From an uncultured Eubacterium sp. (GTDB lineage: Bacteria > Bacillota > Clostridia > Lachnospirales > Lachnospiraceae), in the NCBI GenBank assembly GCA_904502145.1, contig CAJGDH010000011.1, positions 1 through 17,689 of the forward strand: a DNA stretch of 17,689 bases. Direction: 5' to 3'. Below the pieces are notes generated by a model that saw only the letters and a program-made list of their open reading frames with translations, was not told the DNA's origin and searched no databases. Within the stretch, counting starts at the first letter, position 1, and every line of letters begins with the position of its first letter. Shown here piece by piece: positions 5,563-14,003 of the stretch. A program made the position numbers and the translations under genes.

Positions 5563-7164
5563 TCAAAGCCTTTTTTTGTTTTCAGCGACCAGCTTCATCA
5601 TGGTCTTGCGGAACTTCCACTGGCTGTAGAGCTCCACTTTCGAGGATTCCACTACCTTTTCCGCTGCAAAATCATACCTCATGGTAGGCAGGCTGTCCGG
5701 TTCCTTTCTGTCTTCCACCCAGGCAACCAGGGCTCTCATACCGTCTGCGATGGAGACGGCAGGACCGCTCCAGTCCAGGATGGAATGGCCGGCCAGTTCC
5801 GGCATATAGAGGCGGACTGCCCTGTTCAGCATCTTCTCGGAAGGGAAGTAATCAAAGATTTCGTTATAATAATCGATCATCGTCTCATAGGGGAGAACAC
5901 AGTCTCCGGTTCCCTGGGTGATGATCAGCTTCCCGCCCTTGTCCGCAAAACCGGTAAAATCCTTCTGATTGAAATTGTAACGATCCAGCTTCTTATGGCA
6001 CTCAAAGTATAGCTGAGAAAACTGCTCATAAGTCAGGCTGTGGATGTCAAAATCGGGATCTCCCAGTGTCCAGCGGATATACTGCTCCGCAATGGGCATC
6101 AGTCCGTAACGTCCGTCCGGTTTTCTCTGAAGATAACCGTACATGGGATTCCCCGTAGGGAGAGGCCATTGGCGGATGGTGGGACCGAAGCCGTAGGTGA
6201 TCCTTCTGCCGTCCTTCAATACAGGCCCGTCCCAGGTCTTTACCATCACCTGGAGATCTCTTCCGGTGATGGGACCATCCTCTGTCTCCAGCCCGCGGAG
6301 TCCGTTGATGAACTTTCTCCAGAAGGCATCCCGGCTGTTATAGGGGAGATAGCGGAGCACGGGATCATGAATGGCGATATCTCGGGCCTTTATATATTTG
6401 GACAGGGCCACCACATGTTTCTCATTGGCTTCCACCACCGGTGCCCAAAGGCAGGCAAAGGTCAGATTCACATGATCCACGGGCGGCGCGTCAGCCCATA
6501 ATCCGTCATAATCTCCAGGATAGAGCAGGGCTTCCGTCATTACTTCCCGGGCGCCTCCGGAGGTACCGTGCATATAGCTGGCCTTGATCCCGGAGAAATA
6601 GGAAGACTCAATGATCTTCTTGGCGCATTCCGTCATCTGGTGCATGGCGGTAAAAGCCCAGGAATCGATATGATCCCATTCCGGCTCCCCGTCTTCGCCG
6701 AATCCCCAGCTGCAGTCCAGGCGGATCCCTGTATCATTGTCGGTGACGGCACAGGCGTAACCGTTCTTCAGGGCCATGGGCCAGGAGATCACGTTAAAAC
6801 GGACAGCGGAAAACCAGTCCACCTCCGTGTTGGTTCCCGCCCCGGCGATCCCCATAAAACAATGGTTCCATCTTACCGGAAGATAAACACGGAAACTGGC
6901 GGTATGCTTCTCGGTGACCTTCTGTTCCATGCGGATCTCGTAGAAATCGGAGATGTTATCCAGCCTGGTCTTCTCCGGTTCCTCATAGGTCCCCGCCGGA
7001 TGGAAATTCACTTCTTTCAGCACGATATTGTCGTAGGCAAAAAGAACCTGATCCACCCTCTCCCTGGTACAGCAGGCCCGGAGGATCCCTTCCATATCAT
7101 CAAAATCCTTCTCATCCTTCCAAAGGTAGATGGGATTGGAAAACCATTTTGTTACTTCATTCAT
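5563..7164 (-). CDS. Tannase/feruloyl-esterase-family hydrolase, cytoplasmic
   Basis: A 533-residue alpha/beta hydrolase of the tannase family (PF07519), which cleaves esters of aromatic acids such as gallate or ferulate. The nucleophile elbow is H-G-T-S202-G-G-A-R, followed by YPGDYDGLWADAPP, typical of the family. The proposed acid is D421 (TQGTGDCVLP) and the base H460 (LAGHS), and the C-terminal block ALVAWVEDRKEPDSL is a strong family mark. There is no signal peptide or membrane segment, so it should act in the cytoplasm. The cysteines that normally sit beside the catalytic Ser and His are Thr and Ser here. I chose ATG at 7164 because GTGGAGG lies 6 bases ahead; a longer frame from TTG at 7179 would bury that site. 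It has its own promoter and terminator. The true substrate, aromatic ester or another ester, is not certain. Confidence 0.82.
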   Translation of the reverse strand: MNEVTKWFSNPIYLWKDEKDFDDMEGILRACCTRERVDQVLFAYDNIVLKEVNFHPAGTYEEPEKTRLDNISDFYEIRMEQKVTEKHTASFRVYLPVRWNHCFMGIAGAGTNTEVDWFSAVRFNVISWPMALKNGYACAVTDNDTGIRLDCSWGFGEDGEPEWDHIDSWAFTAMHQMTECAKKIIESSYFSGIKASYMHGTSGGAREVMTEALLYPGDYDGLWADAPPVDHVNLTFACLWAPVVEANEKHVVALSKYIKARDIAIHDPVLRYLPYNSRDAFWRKFINGLRGLETEDGPITGRDLQVMVKTWDGPVLKDGRRITYGFGPTIRQWPLPTGNPMYGYLQRKPDGRYGLMPIAEQYIRWTLGDPDFDIHSLTYEQFSQLYFECHKKLDRYNFNQKDFTGFADKGGKLIITQGTGDCVLPYETMIDYYNEIFDYFPSEKMLNRAVRLYMPELAGHSILDWSGPAVSIADGMRALVAWVEDRKEPDSLPTMRYDFAAEKVVESSKVELYSQWKFRKTMMKLVAENKKRL

Positions 7165-7216
7165 AACATACCTCCACAAATCAGAAATATGTATTCAATA
7201 ATCTGTCTTTACAGTG

Positions 7217-7246
7217 ATTATACCAAGAGACAAAGGGGCAAAACAA
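7217..7246 (-). promoter_or_regulatory. Extended -10 promoter for the esterase gene
   Basis: Minus strand: TGG directly precedes a perfect -10 TATAAT (7217-7222), making an extended -10. A weak -35 TTGTTT (7241-7246) is 18 bases away. Transcription would start near 7210, about 45 bases before the ATG. No clear terminator lies between this promoter and the YhhN-like gene upstream, so some readthrough is possible. Confidence 0.65.
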
Positions 7247-7259
7247 TGTCGTTTTTTGT

Positions 7260-8033
7260 TTACTTATCGTCTATTGCTGGGTGCAGATTTCTGACCTGCC
7301 CACCATCCGGCGGATCCCGCAGCACTGATTTGAGATAGGACAAAACCAGGAGTACCTGGGAAGGCAGATAACAGATCCAGGTCAGGTAATACATCACCTG
7401 ATACAGGAGCGTCCAAAGGGATATTCCTCCCGTGGAGGGGAGCACATTTCTCAGTCCCAGACTCAGGTCACATCCTGCAAACAGGGTAAGACCCAGAGCC
7501 AGCAGAAAGTCCGGATCCTCAAGTCGCTGGGACCGCTCCTCCACGGTCTTCCGGCCATAGTTCTTCCAGCCATAGATCACATTTCCGGTGAGGATCCCCA
7601 TGGATAAAGCGCACAGGAGGGAATCCACCCTGTCCATGCCAAGAAAGATCAGCAGGGCAAAAAAAGCCGCCGAAAAGAACAGGCGAAGGATCACGCTTGG
7701 AATGTCGATCCTCGTCTTCCAGGCATAGACGATCTGGACCACAACGAACCAGGCCACGCCCGTTCTGAAGAACTGGTTCAGATAGGTAAGATTATAGTCT
7801 GCAACCATGGTGATCATGATGGCCAGGGGCACCCTGACGTCTCCCCGGTAATTCCGGTAGAAAATGAAGATGATAATGGAATTGATGATAATGGCTGTAT
7901 ACATGATCTTACCTGTAACCGCATAAGGCTGGGTAGTTTCCGCCCACTGGATCAGCACAAAAAGTACAGCCTCAGCCATCAGGTAAATTTGTATGATTTT
8001 TTTCTCCAAGGTCCTTTTTCCGGAAGATTCCAT
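7260..8033 (-). CDS. YhhN/TMEM86-like integral membrane protein
   Basis: A 257-residue, very hydrophobic protein with about seven or eight predicted membrane helices. Two blocks resemble the YhhN/TMEM86 (lysoplasmalogenase) family: MITMVAD79YNL followed by FFRTGVAWFVVVQIVYAW, similar to the family's GDxxL then FxxGLxxFxxxHxxY, and LFAGCD189LSLGLRN followed by YYLTWICYLPSQVLLVLSY, similar to its SDxxL then YxxAQxLIV. In this family the two Asp residues are thought to be catalytic in cleaving the vinyl-ether bond of lysoplasmalogens. The match here is by eye and distant, so an unrelated membrane protein is possible. ATG at 8033 has AAGGAG 7 bases before it and lies 14 bases after the hydrolase stop codon, so the two are surely co-transcribed. 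It is the last gene of the four-gene run. Confidence 0.55.
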   Translation of the reverse strand: MESSGKRTLEKKIIQIYLMAEAVLFVLIQWAETTQPYAVTGKIMYTAIIINSIIIFIFYRNYRGDVRVPLAIMITMVADYNLTYLNQFFRTGVAWFVVVQIVYAWKTRIDIPSVILRLFFSAAFFALLIFLGMDRVDSLLCALSMGILTGNVIYGWKNYGRKTVEERSQRLEDPDFLLALGLTLFAGCDLSLGLRNVLPSTGGISLWTLLYQVMYYLTWICYLPSQVLLVLSYLKSVLRDPPDGGQVRNLHPAIDDK

Positions 8034-8047
8034 CGTTTTCTCCTTGA

Positions 8048-9082
8048 TCAGTGCAGAGGAACATAGTCATTGAGGAAGAGAAATACCTTATTCACGAACA
8101 GGGCCGGTTCCTTGTCCTTGCACTGGGCATGGCCCGCTCCCTCCACAATGAGGATCTCTTTGGGGCAGGCTGCCGCTTCATAGAGCTCCTGTGACATCTC
8201 CACCGGGATCATGGCATCCCGGTCCCCGTGGATAAACAGGGTCGGAGTACTGCTCTTTTTCACCGCATCGATAGGCGATGCTTTTCTCAGATCATACCCT
8301 CCCCTGACTTTCAGCATAAAGACCGCTGTATCAATAATGGGAAAAGGAGGCAGGTGAAACCAGGCGTTAAGCTTGTCCCCGAACATGGTGTAGGCATCTG
8401 TGTAGGCCGCATCGGATACCACTGCCACCACCCTGTCCGACAGTTCCGGTTCCCCGGTCATCAGCAGGGCCGTGCTTGCTCCCATGGACTGGCCGTGGAT
8501 CACGATCCGGGCTTCCGGATCGATCTCCAGGATCCGGTCGACCCATTGCATGCAGTCGAGACGGTCGGTCCAACCCATACCGATGTAATCTCCTTCGCTC
8601 TCCCCCTGGGTCCTCAGGTCAGGCACCAGGGCATGAAAGCCTTTCCGGTAATACATGCGGGCATAGGGATACATGGCCTCCTTCCAGCCGGTGTAGCCGT
8701 GGAGGACCAGGGCCCACAGATGAGAATCCTCGGGAAAAGTGACCGGATCGGGGTCCAGGCGGGAAGCAACCAGACGGTAACCGTCGGAAGATTCCAGGAT
8801 CTCTTCGTGGAATTCCGTCTCCTCCAGCCATTTCTGGTAGGATTCTCTCCCGTTGTCCAGGTTTGCCTTGATATCACTGGTGTGCATCTGCTCCCCCAGG
8901 CTCCTCTCCGTGATGGTCTCAAAGAAAGGGAGCTTCCTCATAAAAGACGGGATCAGAGCCGCGCTTACCAGGAAATTGACCAGGGCGATATACAGGACGA
9001 CCAGGATCAGCAGGACCGCTATGATGGTCTTTCTTTTTTTGGTTTTTTTATTCTCAATCTTGCTATTACTGTTTTCAGACAT
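8048..9082 (-). CDS. Membrane-anchored alpha/beta hydrolase (YqkD-like)
   Basis: A 344-residue alpha/beta hydrolase. A Lys-rich N-terminus (NKKTKKRK, about 11-18) is followed by one hydrophobic helix (about 19-44), which would anchor the protein with its catalytic domain outside the cell (type II topology). Catalytic residues are visible: H-G-Y near 128-130 for the oxyanion site, nucleophile S199 in G-Q-S-M-G, acid D289 in HGDRDAMIP, and base H318 in EGAGH. Members of this serine aminopeptidase/BAAT-like class, such as Bacillus YqkD, are esterases or lipases of largely unknown substrate. The gene begins 14 bases after surE. Its ribosome binding site is weak (only AAGAA near the ATG), suggesting translation coupled to surE. 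Confidence 0.85.
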   Translation of the reverse strand: MSENSNSKIENKKTKKRKTIIAVLLILVVLYIALVNFLVSAALIPSFMRKLPFFETITERSLGEQMHTSDIKANLDNGRESYQKWLEETEFHEEILESSDGYRLVASRLDPDPVTFPEDSHLWALVLHGYTGWKEAMYPYARMYYRKGFHALVPDLRTQGESEGDYIGMGWTDRLDCMQWVDRILEIDPEARIVIHGQSMGASTALLMTGEPELSDRVVAVVSDAAYTDAYTMFGDKLNAWFHLPPFPIIDTAVFMLKVRGGYDLRKASPIDAVKKSSTPTLFIHGDRDAMIPVEMSQELYEAAACPKEILIVEGAGHAQCKDKEPALFVNKVFLFLNDYVPLH

Positions 9083-9096
9083 CGTTATTCTTGGTT

Positions 9097-9813
9097 TTAC
9101 AGGACAAAGCTGCGGACTTTGCCTATGGAGATGCAGTTGTGGTTAAGGGCATGAATGTCGGTCCCTTCCTCCGCGTCCGGGCAGTATTCGATATTCACCA
9201 TATCCCCCAGCAGGGTATCTTCATCGATCTTTTCCACTTCAAAATGATCCAGATAATATTCGGTCCTGGCAGGGACGCGGTCCCAGAGGATCCCCTTCAC
9301 TTCATCCGGACCGCAGCCGGGGAAATTGACATTCCACACTTCGCTGAATGTAGGCTCCTGCTCAAGGATCCCCCTGGTCACCATGGAGAAGAAACGCTCC
9401 GCTGTGGAGAAGTCCTCTCCCATCTTGGCTGAATAGGCGATGGCGGGGATCCCGTACTGGAGAGCATCCATGGCGGCTCCCACTGTCCCGGAATAAACGA
9501 TATCGAAACCGGAATTATAACCGTGGTTGATGCCGGAGAATACAATGTCCGGTTTTTCCTTAAGGATGATCTCCAGGGCCACCTTTACACAGTCTGCCGG
9601 TGTTCCGTCCACACTGTAAGCGGGAACACCTTCCACCGGAAAATCCACTTTGCTGATCTTTATCTTATTGTGAACCGAAATGCGGTGGGACATGGCACTG
9701 CACTGGCTGGAGGGGGCCACCACCGTGACTTCTCCGAACTCAGTCGCCAGGCGGGCAAGGGTTACGATCCCTTTTGCCCTGACACCGTCATCATTTACGA
9801 TCAATATCTTCAT
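9097..9813 (-). CDS. surE: 5'/3'-nucleotidase SurE
   Basis: A 238-residue SurE, the metal-dependent phosphatase that removes phosphate from nucleoside 5'- and 3'-monophosphates and is linked to stationary-phase survival. It begins MKILIVN7-D8-D9-G10, the family's hallmark metal site. Further ligands are visible: S39 in the APSSQCSAMSH loop and N96 in FSGINHGYNSG. The GTPADCV and YSGTVGAAMDA blocks are also typical. I chose ATG at 9813, preceded by AAGGAG; the frame stays open further upstream to 9903 but that part overlaps the thioesterase gene and has no SurE similarity. Length is normal for the family. It is second in the four-gene run, 31 bases after the thioesterase and 14 before the hydrolase. 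Confidence 0.96.
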   Translation of the reverse strand: MKILIVNDDGVRAKGIVTLARLATEFGEVTVVAPSSQCSAMSHRISVHNKIKISKVDFPVEGVPAYSVDGTPADCVKVALEIILKEKPDIVFSGINHGYNSGFDIVYSGTVGAAMDALQYGIPAIAYSAKMGEDFSTAERFFSMVTRGILEQEPTFSEVWNVNFPGCGPDEVKGILWDRVPARTEYYLDHFEVEKIDEDTLLGDMVNIEYCPDAEEGTDIHALNHNCISIGKVRSFVL

Positions 9814-9844
9814 CTTATCTGCACTCCTTGTCTGTATCTGACTT

Positions 9845-10258
9845 TTACTTCTGCCGGGTAAATGTTTTCCCGGTAAAGCGGGCAACATCCGTCCCCAGTT
9901 CATCCCTTATATCCACTTCATAGAAGCTCAAGGCCCTGCCGGGCTTTACGCACCTGGCTTCCGCGATCAGGCTCTCCCCTCTCGCCGGCTTCATATAGAT
10001 GATATTGCCGTCAATCGAAACAGTATCACACTCATCCCTGTACCCGTTTGCGGCGACCGCCATACAGAAATCAGCCAGGGTGAACAAAGCTCCCCCCATG
10101 ACAATACCGGCAGCATTGAAATGTACGGGTTCAAGTTTCAACCGGCATCTGGCAGACCGGACATCCACCGCCTCGATGACTGCCCCGGCTGCCTCGGTGG
10201 CAAAACGGTCGTTTTTGAACCGTTCCCGGTTTAATTCAAGAAGATTTTTCTGTTCCAT
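9845..10258 (-). CDS. Hotdog-fold thioesterase (PaaI-like)
   Basis: A 137-residue single hotdog domain of the PaaI/4HBT class, which hydrolyses acyl- or aryl-CoA thioesters in the cytoplasm. The family core is intact: H46-F-N48 in PVHFNAAG, G55-G56-A-L-F and the helix residue D63 in TLADFCMAVAAN. It starts at ATG 10258 with AAGGGA upstream, and is the first gene of the minus-strand run reading away from the divergent pyc gene. The promoter was not clearly found; a weak extended -10 (TGC then TATAGA on the minus strand, near 10300) is the best candidate. The exact acyl substrate is unknown. Confidence 0.88.
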   Translation of the reverse strand: MEQKNLLELNRERFKNDRFATEAAGAVIEAVDVRSARCRLKLEPVHFNAAGIVMGGALFTLADFCMAVAANGYRDECDTVSIDGNIIYMKPARGESLIAEARCVKPGRALSFYEVDIRDELGTDVARFTGKTFTRQK

Positions 10259-10359
10259 CTTAGTCCCTTCTGTTCATTAATATAGAAACTCATTATCCTC
10301 TATAGCATATCATAATAAAAAACATTTGTAACGCCTATAGTTTTTTTCATGAATAGTAC

Positions 10360-10434
10360 TTGCTTTTTTATTTTTCTTCTGATATTATATGATATAATTT
10401 CAAATGTAATTTATTTAATTTCGTTTGATATAAT
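10360..10434 (+). promoter_or_regulatory. Promoter region of pyc
   Basis: The 214-base spacer between the divergent thioesterase and pyc genes is very A+T-rich and holds no gene. The best plus-strand promoter is TTGCTT (10360-10365), 17 bases, TATTAT (10383-10388). Two further extended -10 elements of identical sequence, TGATATAAT, lie at 10390-10398 and 10426-10434, exactly 36 bases apart, but neither has a good -35. One or more of these should drive pyc; which one is used cannot be decided from sequence. Confidence 0.55.
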
Positions 10435-10472
10435 AATAATTCTTCAAAAATAATATTCAAAAGGAGGCAACC

Positions 10473-13400
10473 ATGGAAATCCGTAAATTCAAAAAAGTAC
10501 TGGTGGCAAACCGCGGTGAGATCGCCCTCAGGGTATTCCGGGCGTTAAACGAGCTGGGAATCACTTCTGTAGCCATCTATTCCAAAGAAGACCGCTACGG
10601 TCTGTTCCGTTCCAGAGCCGATGAAGCCTATCAGCTGGATCCCAACAAAGGACCCATCGACGCTTATCTGGATATACCTACCATCATAAGTATCGCAAAG
10701 GAACGGCATGTCGATGCCATCCATCCGGGTTACGGATTTCTTTCGGAGAACCCTGATTTCGTAAGAGCATGTGAAGCAGCAGGCATCACTTTTATCGGAC
10801 CCAGCGCTGAGCTGATGGAGAGGATGGGGGATAAGATCTCCGCCAAAAAAGTGGCCATCGATGCTGATGTACCCATCATCCCCGGCGTGGAGAAACCGGT
10901 GGAGACTGCTGAAGAAGCTCAGGAGATCGCAGAACAGATCGGGTATCCCGTCATGCTCAAAGCCAGCAACGGCGGCGGCGGTCGTGGAATGAGGATCGTG
11001 AATTCCGGGGCAGAGATGGCCAAGGAATTCAACGAAGCTGCCAAGGAATCCCGGAAAGCGTTCGGCAAAGCCATCATCTTCGTAGAGAAATATCTCCGCA
11101 GCCCCAAACATATCGAAGTCCAGATCCTGGGCGATAATTACGGCAATATCGTACATCTCTACGACAGGGACTGTTCCGTTCAGCGCCGTCATCAGAAAGT
11201 GGTGGAGTACGCTCCTGCCTTCTCCATCCCCCAGAATGTCCGGGAGAAGATGTTCGACTGCTCCAAGCGTCTTGCCAGCTACGTAGGCTACCGCAACGCC
11301 GGTACCCTTGAGTTCCTGGTGGATGCCGATTTCAATGCCTATTTCATCGAGATGAATCCCCGTGTACAGGTTGAGCATACCGTTACGGAGATGGTGACGG
11401 ACATCGATATCGTGGTCAGCCAGATCCTGATCGCAGAAGGTTATGCCTTAAACAGCAAGAGGATGCACATCTATTCCCAGAATGACATCCACTGTAACGG
11501 TTATGCCCTTCAGACCCGTATCACCACGGAAGACCCGGTCAACCAGTTCGTTCCGGACTATGGCCAGATCGACCTCTACCGGTCCGCCAACGGCAACGGC
11601 GTCCGTCTTGACGGCGGAAATGCCTACGAAGGAGCTGTGATCACTCCTTACTATGACAGCCTCCTGGTGAAGGCCATCACCCATGACCGTACCTTCGAGG
11701 ACACCATCCGTAAATCCCTCCGTGTACTGAAAGAATTCCAGATCCACGGAGTAAAGACTAATATTCCTTTCCTCATCAATGTGCTGACCAACGACATCTT
11801 CCGTGAAGGCCGTGCATTCACCACATTTATTGAGGAAACCCCCGAACTCTTCACCTTCCACAACCGTCAGGACCGTGAGACCAAGGTGCTGGAGTTCCTG
11901 GCCAACAAGATGGTCAACGTCAATCCGGGTCCCAAGCCGGAGTTCCAGGACCGTATCGTTCCGGTGATCGACGAGAGCATCAAGATCCATGGTTCCCGTG
12001 ACGAATTCCTGAAGCTGGGCGCCGAAGGATTTACCCAGAAGATCTTAAAAGAGAAGAAACTCTACCTGACCGATACCACCATGCGCGATGCCCAGCAGTC
12101 CCTGATGGCCACCAGAATGAGGACCAAGGATATCGTCGGTGCCTGTAAGGCAGCCAACCAGTTCCTTGCCAATGCATTTTCTGTGGAAGCATGGGGCGGG
12201 GCAACCTACGATACCGCCTACCGCTTCCTCAAGGAATCCCCATGGACCAGGCTGGAATACCTGAGAAACCGTATGCCCAACACCCTGATCCAGATGCTCC
12301 TGCGTGCCTCCAACGCCGTAGGTTACAGCAACTATCCGGACAACGTGGTCCGGACCTTCATCAAGGTGGCCGCAAGGAACGGCATCGATGTCTTCCGTAT
12401 CTTCGACAGCCTGAACTGGGTGGAGAACATGAAGCTGCCCATCGATGAGGCCCTGAAGACCGGCAAGATCGTTGAAGGTGCCCTCTGCTACACCGGTGAC
12501 ATCACCAGCCCCAATGAGAAGAAATACACTCTGGATTACTATGTGAGAAAAGCGAAAGAACTGGAATCCCTGGGTGTTCATATCCTGGCCATCAAGGACA
12601 TGGCTGCCCTGCTGAAACCCTACGCAGCAAAAGAACTGGTAGGTGCACTGAAACAGGAACTGAAGATCCCGGTTCATCTCCACACCCACGACTCCACAGG
12701 AAATGGTGTGGCAACCGTCCTTATGGCTGCGGAAGCCGGCGTGGATATCGCGGACTGTGCCATCGGCTCCATGAGCTCCATGACCAGCCAGCCCTCCCTT
12801 AATTCCGTGGTGGAAGCCCTCCGTGGAACAGAGAGGGATACCGGCCTTGATCCGGATCAGCTGAACGTCCTTGATGACTACTATGAAAACGTCCGGAAGG
12901 TATACCAGGTATTCGAGAGCGGTATGCAGGCACCCAAAGCCGAGATCTACAAGTACGAGATCCCCGGCGGCCAGTACTCCAACCTTCTGGCCCAGGTCAA
13001 AGGCATGGGAGCAGGCTCCAATTTTGATGAGATCAAACAGCTCTACAAAGAGGCCAATGACCTCCTGGGCAATATCGTCAAGGTTACCCCCTCCTCCAAG
13101 GTGGTGGGTGATCTGGCCATCTTCATGTTCAAGAACGGCCTGAATAAAGACAACATCCTCACAACAGGCAAAGACCTGTCCTACCCCGATTCCGTGGTGA
13201 GTTATTTCCAGGGCATGATCGGACAGCCGGAAGGCGGATTCCCGAAGGAATTACAGAAGATCGTCCTCAAGGATAAGAAACCCATCAACGTACGTCCCGG
13301 CAGCCTTCTCCCGCCCGAAGATTTCAGCAAGATCGAGAAACTGCTCCGCGAGAAATACTATATGGAGAAGATGGAAGACCCTGCCATCATGGAACAGAAG

Positions 13401-13928
13401 GTCATCAGCTATGCCCTGTATCCGAAGGTATATGAGGACTACTGTGAACATTTCCAGGCCTACAACGACGTCTCCCGTCTGGAGAGCCATGTATACTTCT
13501 ATGGCTTACGTGAAGGCGAAGAGACCAGGATCATGGTGGGCGAAGGACAGGAGCTTCTGATCAAGTTCATCCGTAAGAGTGAGGTTGATGAGGAAGGATA
13601 CCGTACCCTCCAGTTCGAGGTCAACGGTTTCTACCGCCAGGTACGTATCCTGGATAAGAACTTCGAGGTTAAGGAAAACCACCATGTGAAGGCGGACAAG
13701 GACAACAAGTTCCATCTTGGCGCGTCCATCCCCGGCACGGTGGGTGAAGTCCTTGTCAAGGAAGGAGATGTTGTGAAGGTCAACCAGCCTCTCTTAAGCC
13801 TGGAAGCCATGAAGATGGAAACCACCGTACTTTCCACCATCGACGGCGTCGTGGATATCATCTACGTTAAACAGGGAGATACCATCAGCACGGAAGACCT
13901 GCTGATCAGTTTCAAAGAAAAAGAATAG
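10473..13928 (+). CDS. pyc: Pyruvate carboxylase
   Basis: A complete 1151-residue biotin enzyme that makes oxaloacetate from pyruvate, bicarbonate and ATP to refill the citric-acid-cycle branch. Domain order: biotin carboxylase (about 1-450) with the ATP-grasp loop G167-G-G-G-R-G172 and EMNPR297VQVEH302; carboxyltransferase (about 525-830) with D534-T-T-M-R538-D539-A-Q-Q, the carboxylated lysine K708 in AIKDMA and the metal ligands in HLHTHDSTG; then the allosteric/tetramerisation region; and a C-terminal biotin carrier domain with biotinyl-lysine K1114 in EAMKMET. Length is normal and all motifs are intact. The ATG at 10473 follows an ideal AAAAGGAGG. It is monocistronic, with its own promoter region and terminator. 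Codon use (CGT, AAC, ATC, AAG preferred) suggests high expression. Confidence 0.98.
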   Translation: MEIRKFKKVLVANRGEIALRVFRALNELGITSVAIYSKEDRYGLFRSRADEAYQLDPNKGPIDAYLDIPTIISIAKERHVDAIHPGYGFLSENPDFVRACEAAGITFIGPSAELMERMGDKISAKKVAIDADVPIIPGVEKPVETAEEAQEIAEQIGYPVMLKASNGGGGRGMRIVNSGAEMAKEFNEAAKESRKAFGKAIIFVEKYLRSPKHIEVQILGDNYGNIVHLYDRDCSVQRRHQKVVEYAPAFSIPQNVREKMFDCSKRLASYVGYRNAGTLEFLVDADFNAYFIEMNPRVQVEHTVTEMVTDIDIVVSQILIAEGYALNSKRMHIYSQNDIHCNGYALQTRITTEDPVNQFVPDYGQIDLYRSANGNGVRLDGGNAYEGAVITPYYDSLLVKAITHDRTFEDTIRKSLRVLKEFQIHGVKTNIPFLINVLTNDIFREGRAFTTFIEETPELFTFHNRQDRETKVLEFLANKMVNVNPGPKPEFQDRIVPVIDESIKIHGSRDEFLKLGAEGFTQKILKEKKLYLTDTTMRDAQQSLMATRMRTKDIVGACKAANQFLANAFSVEAWGGATYDTAYRFLKESPWTRLEYLRNRMPNTLIQMLLRASNAVGYSNYPDNVVRTFIKVAARNGIDVFRIFDSLNWVENMKLPIDEALKTGKIVEGALCYTGDITSPNEKKYTLDYYVRKAKELESLGVHILAIKDMAALLKPYAAKELVGALKQELKIPVHLHTHDSTGNGVATVLMAAEAGVDIADCAIGSMSSMTSQPSLNSVVEALRGTERDTGLDPDQLNVLDDYYENVRKVYQVFESGMQAPKAEIYKYEIPGGQYSNLLAQVKGMGAGSNFDEIKQLYKEANDLLGNIVKVTPSSKVVGDLAIFMFKNGLNKDNILTTGKDLSYPDSVVSYFQGMIGQPEGGFPKELQKIVLKDKKPINVRPGSLLPPEDFSKIEKLLREKYYMEKMEDPAIMEQKVISYALYPKVYEDYCEHFQAYNDVSRLESHVYFYGLREGEETRIMVGEGQELLIKFIRKSEVDEEGYRTLQFEVNGFYRQVRILDKNFEVKENHHVKADKDNKFHLGASIPGTVGEVLVKEGDVVKVNQPLLSLEAMKMETTVLSTIDGVVDIIYVKQGDTISTEDLLISFKEKE

Positions 13929-13949
13929 ACAGATAAAGTCGAGCCTGAC

Positions 13950-13986
13950 AAAAAAAGGATTGCTGTATTGCAGCAATCCTTTTTTT
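13950..13986 (+). terminator. Rho-independent terminator of pyc
   Basis: A perfect 16-bp stem (13950-13965 with 13971-13986) encloses a 5-base loop, with a GGATTGCTG core and a T-run on the 3' side. It starts 22 bases after the pyc stop codon. The A-run on the 5' side would also let it act on the minus strand. Its loop and right arm overlap the next promoter. Confidence 0.95.
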
Positions 13987-13996
13987 ATTGTATAAT
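13968..13996 (+). promoter_or_regulatory. Promoter of the ZIP transporter gene, embedded in the pyc terminator
   Basis: -35 TTGCAG (13968-13973) lies in the loop and right arm of the pyc terminator. It is followed after exactly 17 bases by a perfect -10 TATAAT (13991-13996). Transcription would start near 14003, leaving a 74-base leader. Confidence 0.7.
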
Positions 13997-14003
13997 CCCC
14001 ATA

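Noticed and set aside
7165..7179. A TTG start five codons upstream for the esterase
   Set aside because: The ATG at 7164 has a well-placed GTGGAGG that the longer frame would have to translate through.
9814..9903. An N-terminal extension of SurE
   Set aside because: SurE proteins begin at MKIL with the metal site at residues 7-10, an AAGGAG precedes the ATG at 9813, and the extension overlaps the thioesterase gene.
10259..10472. A riboswitch or T-box leader before pyc
   Set aside because: The spacer is very A+T-rich, and no conserved riboswitch core, strong stem or anti-terminator hairpin was recognised.
10545..11378. A 277-codon minus-strand frame inside pyc, and several shorter ones
   Set aside because: They are shadows of the pyc coding sequence, which carries every expected motif. 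They have no recognisable domains of their own.
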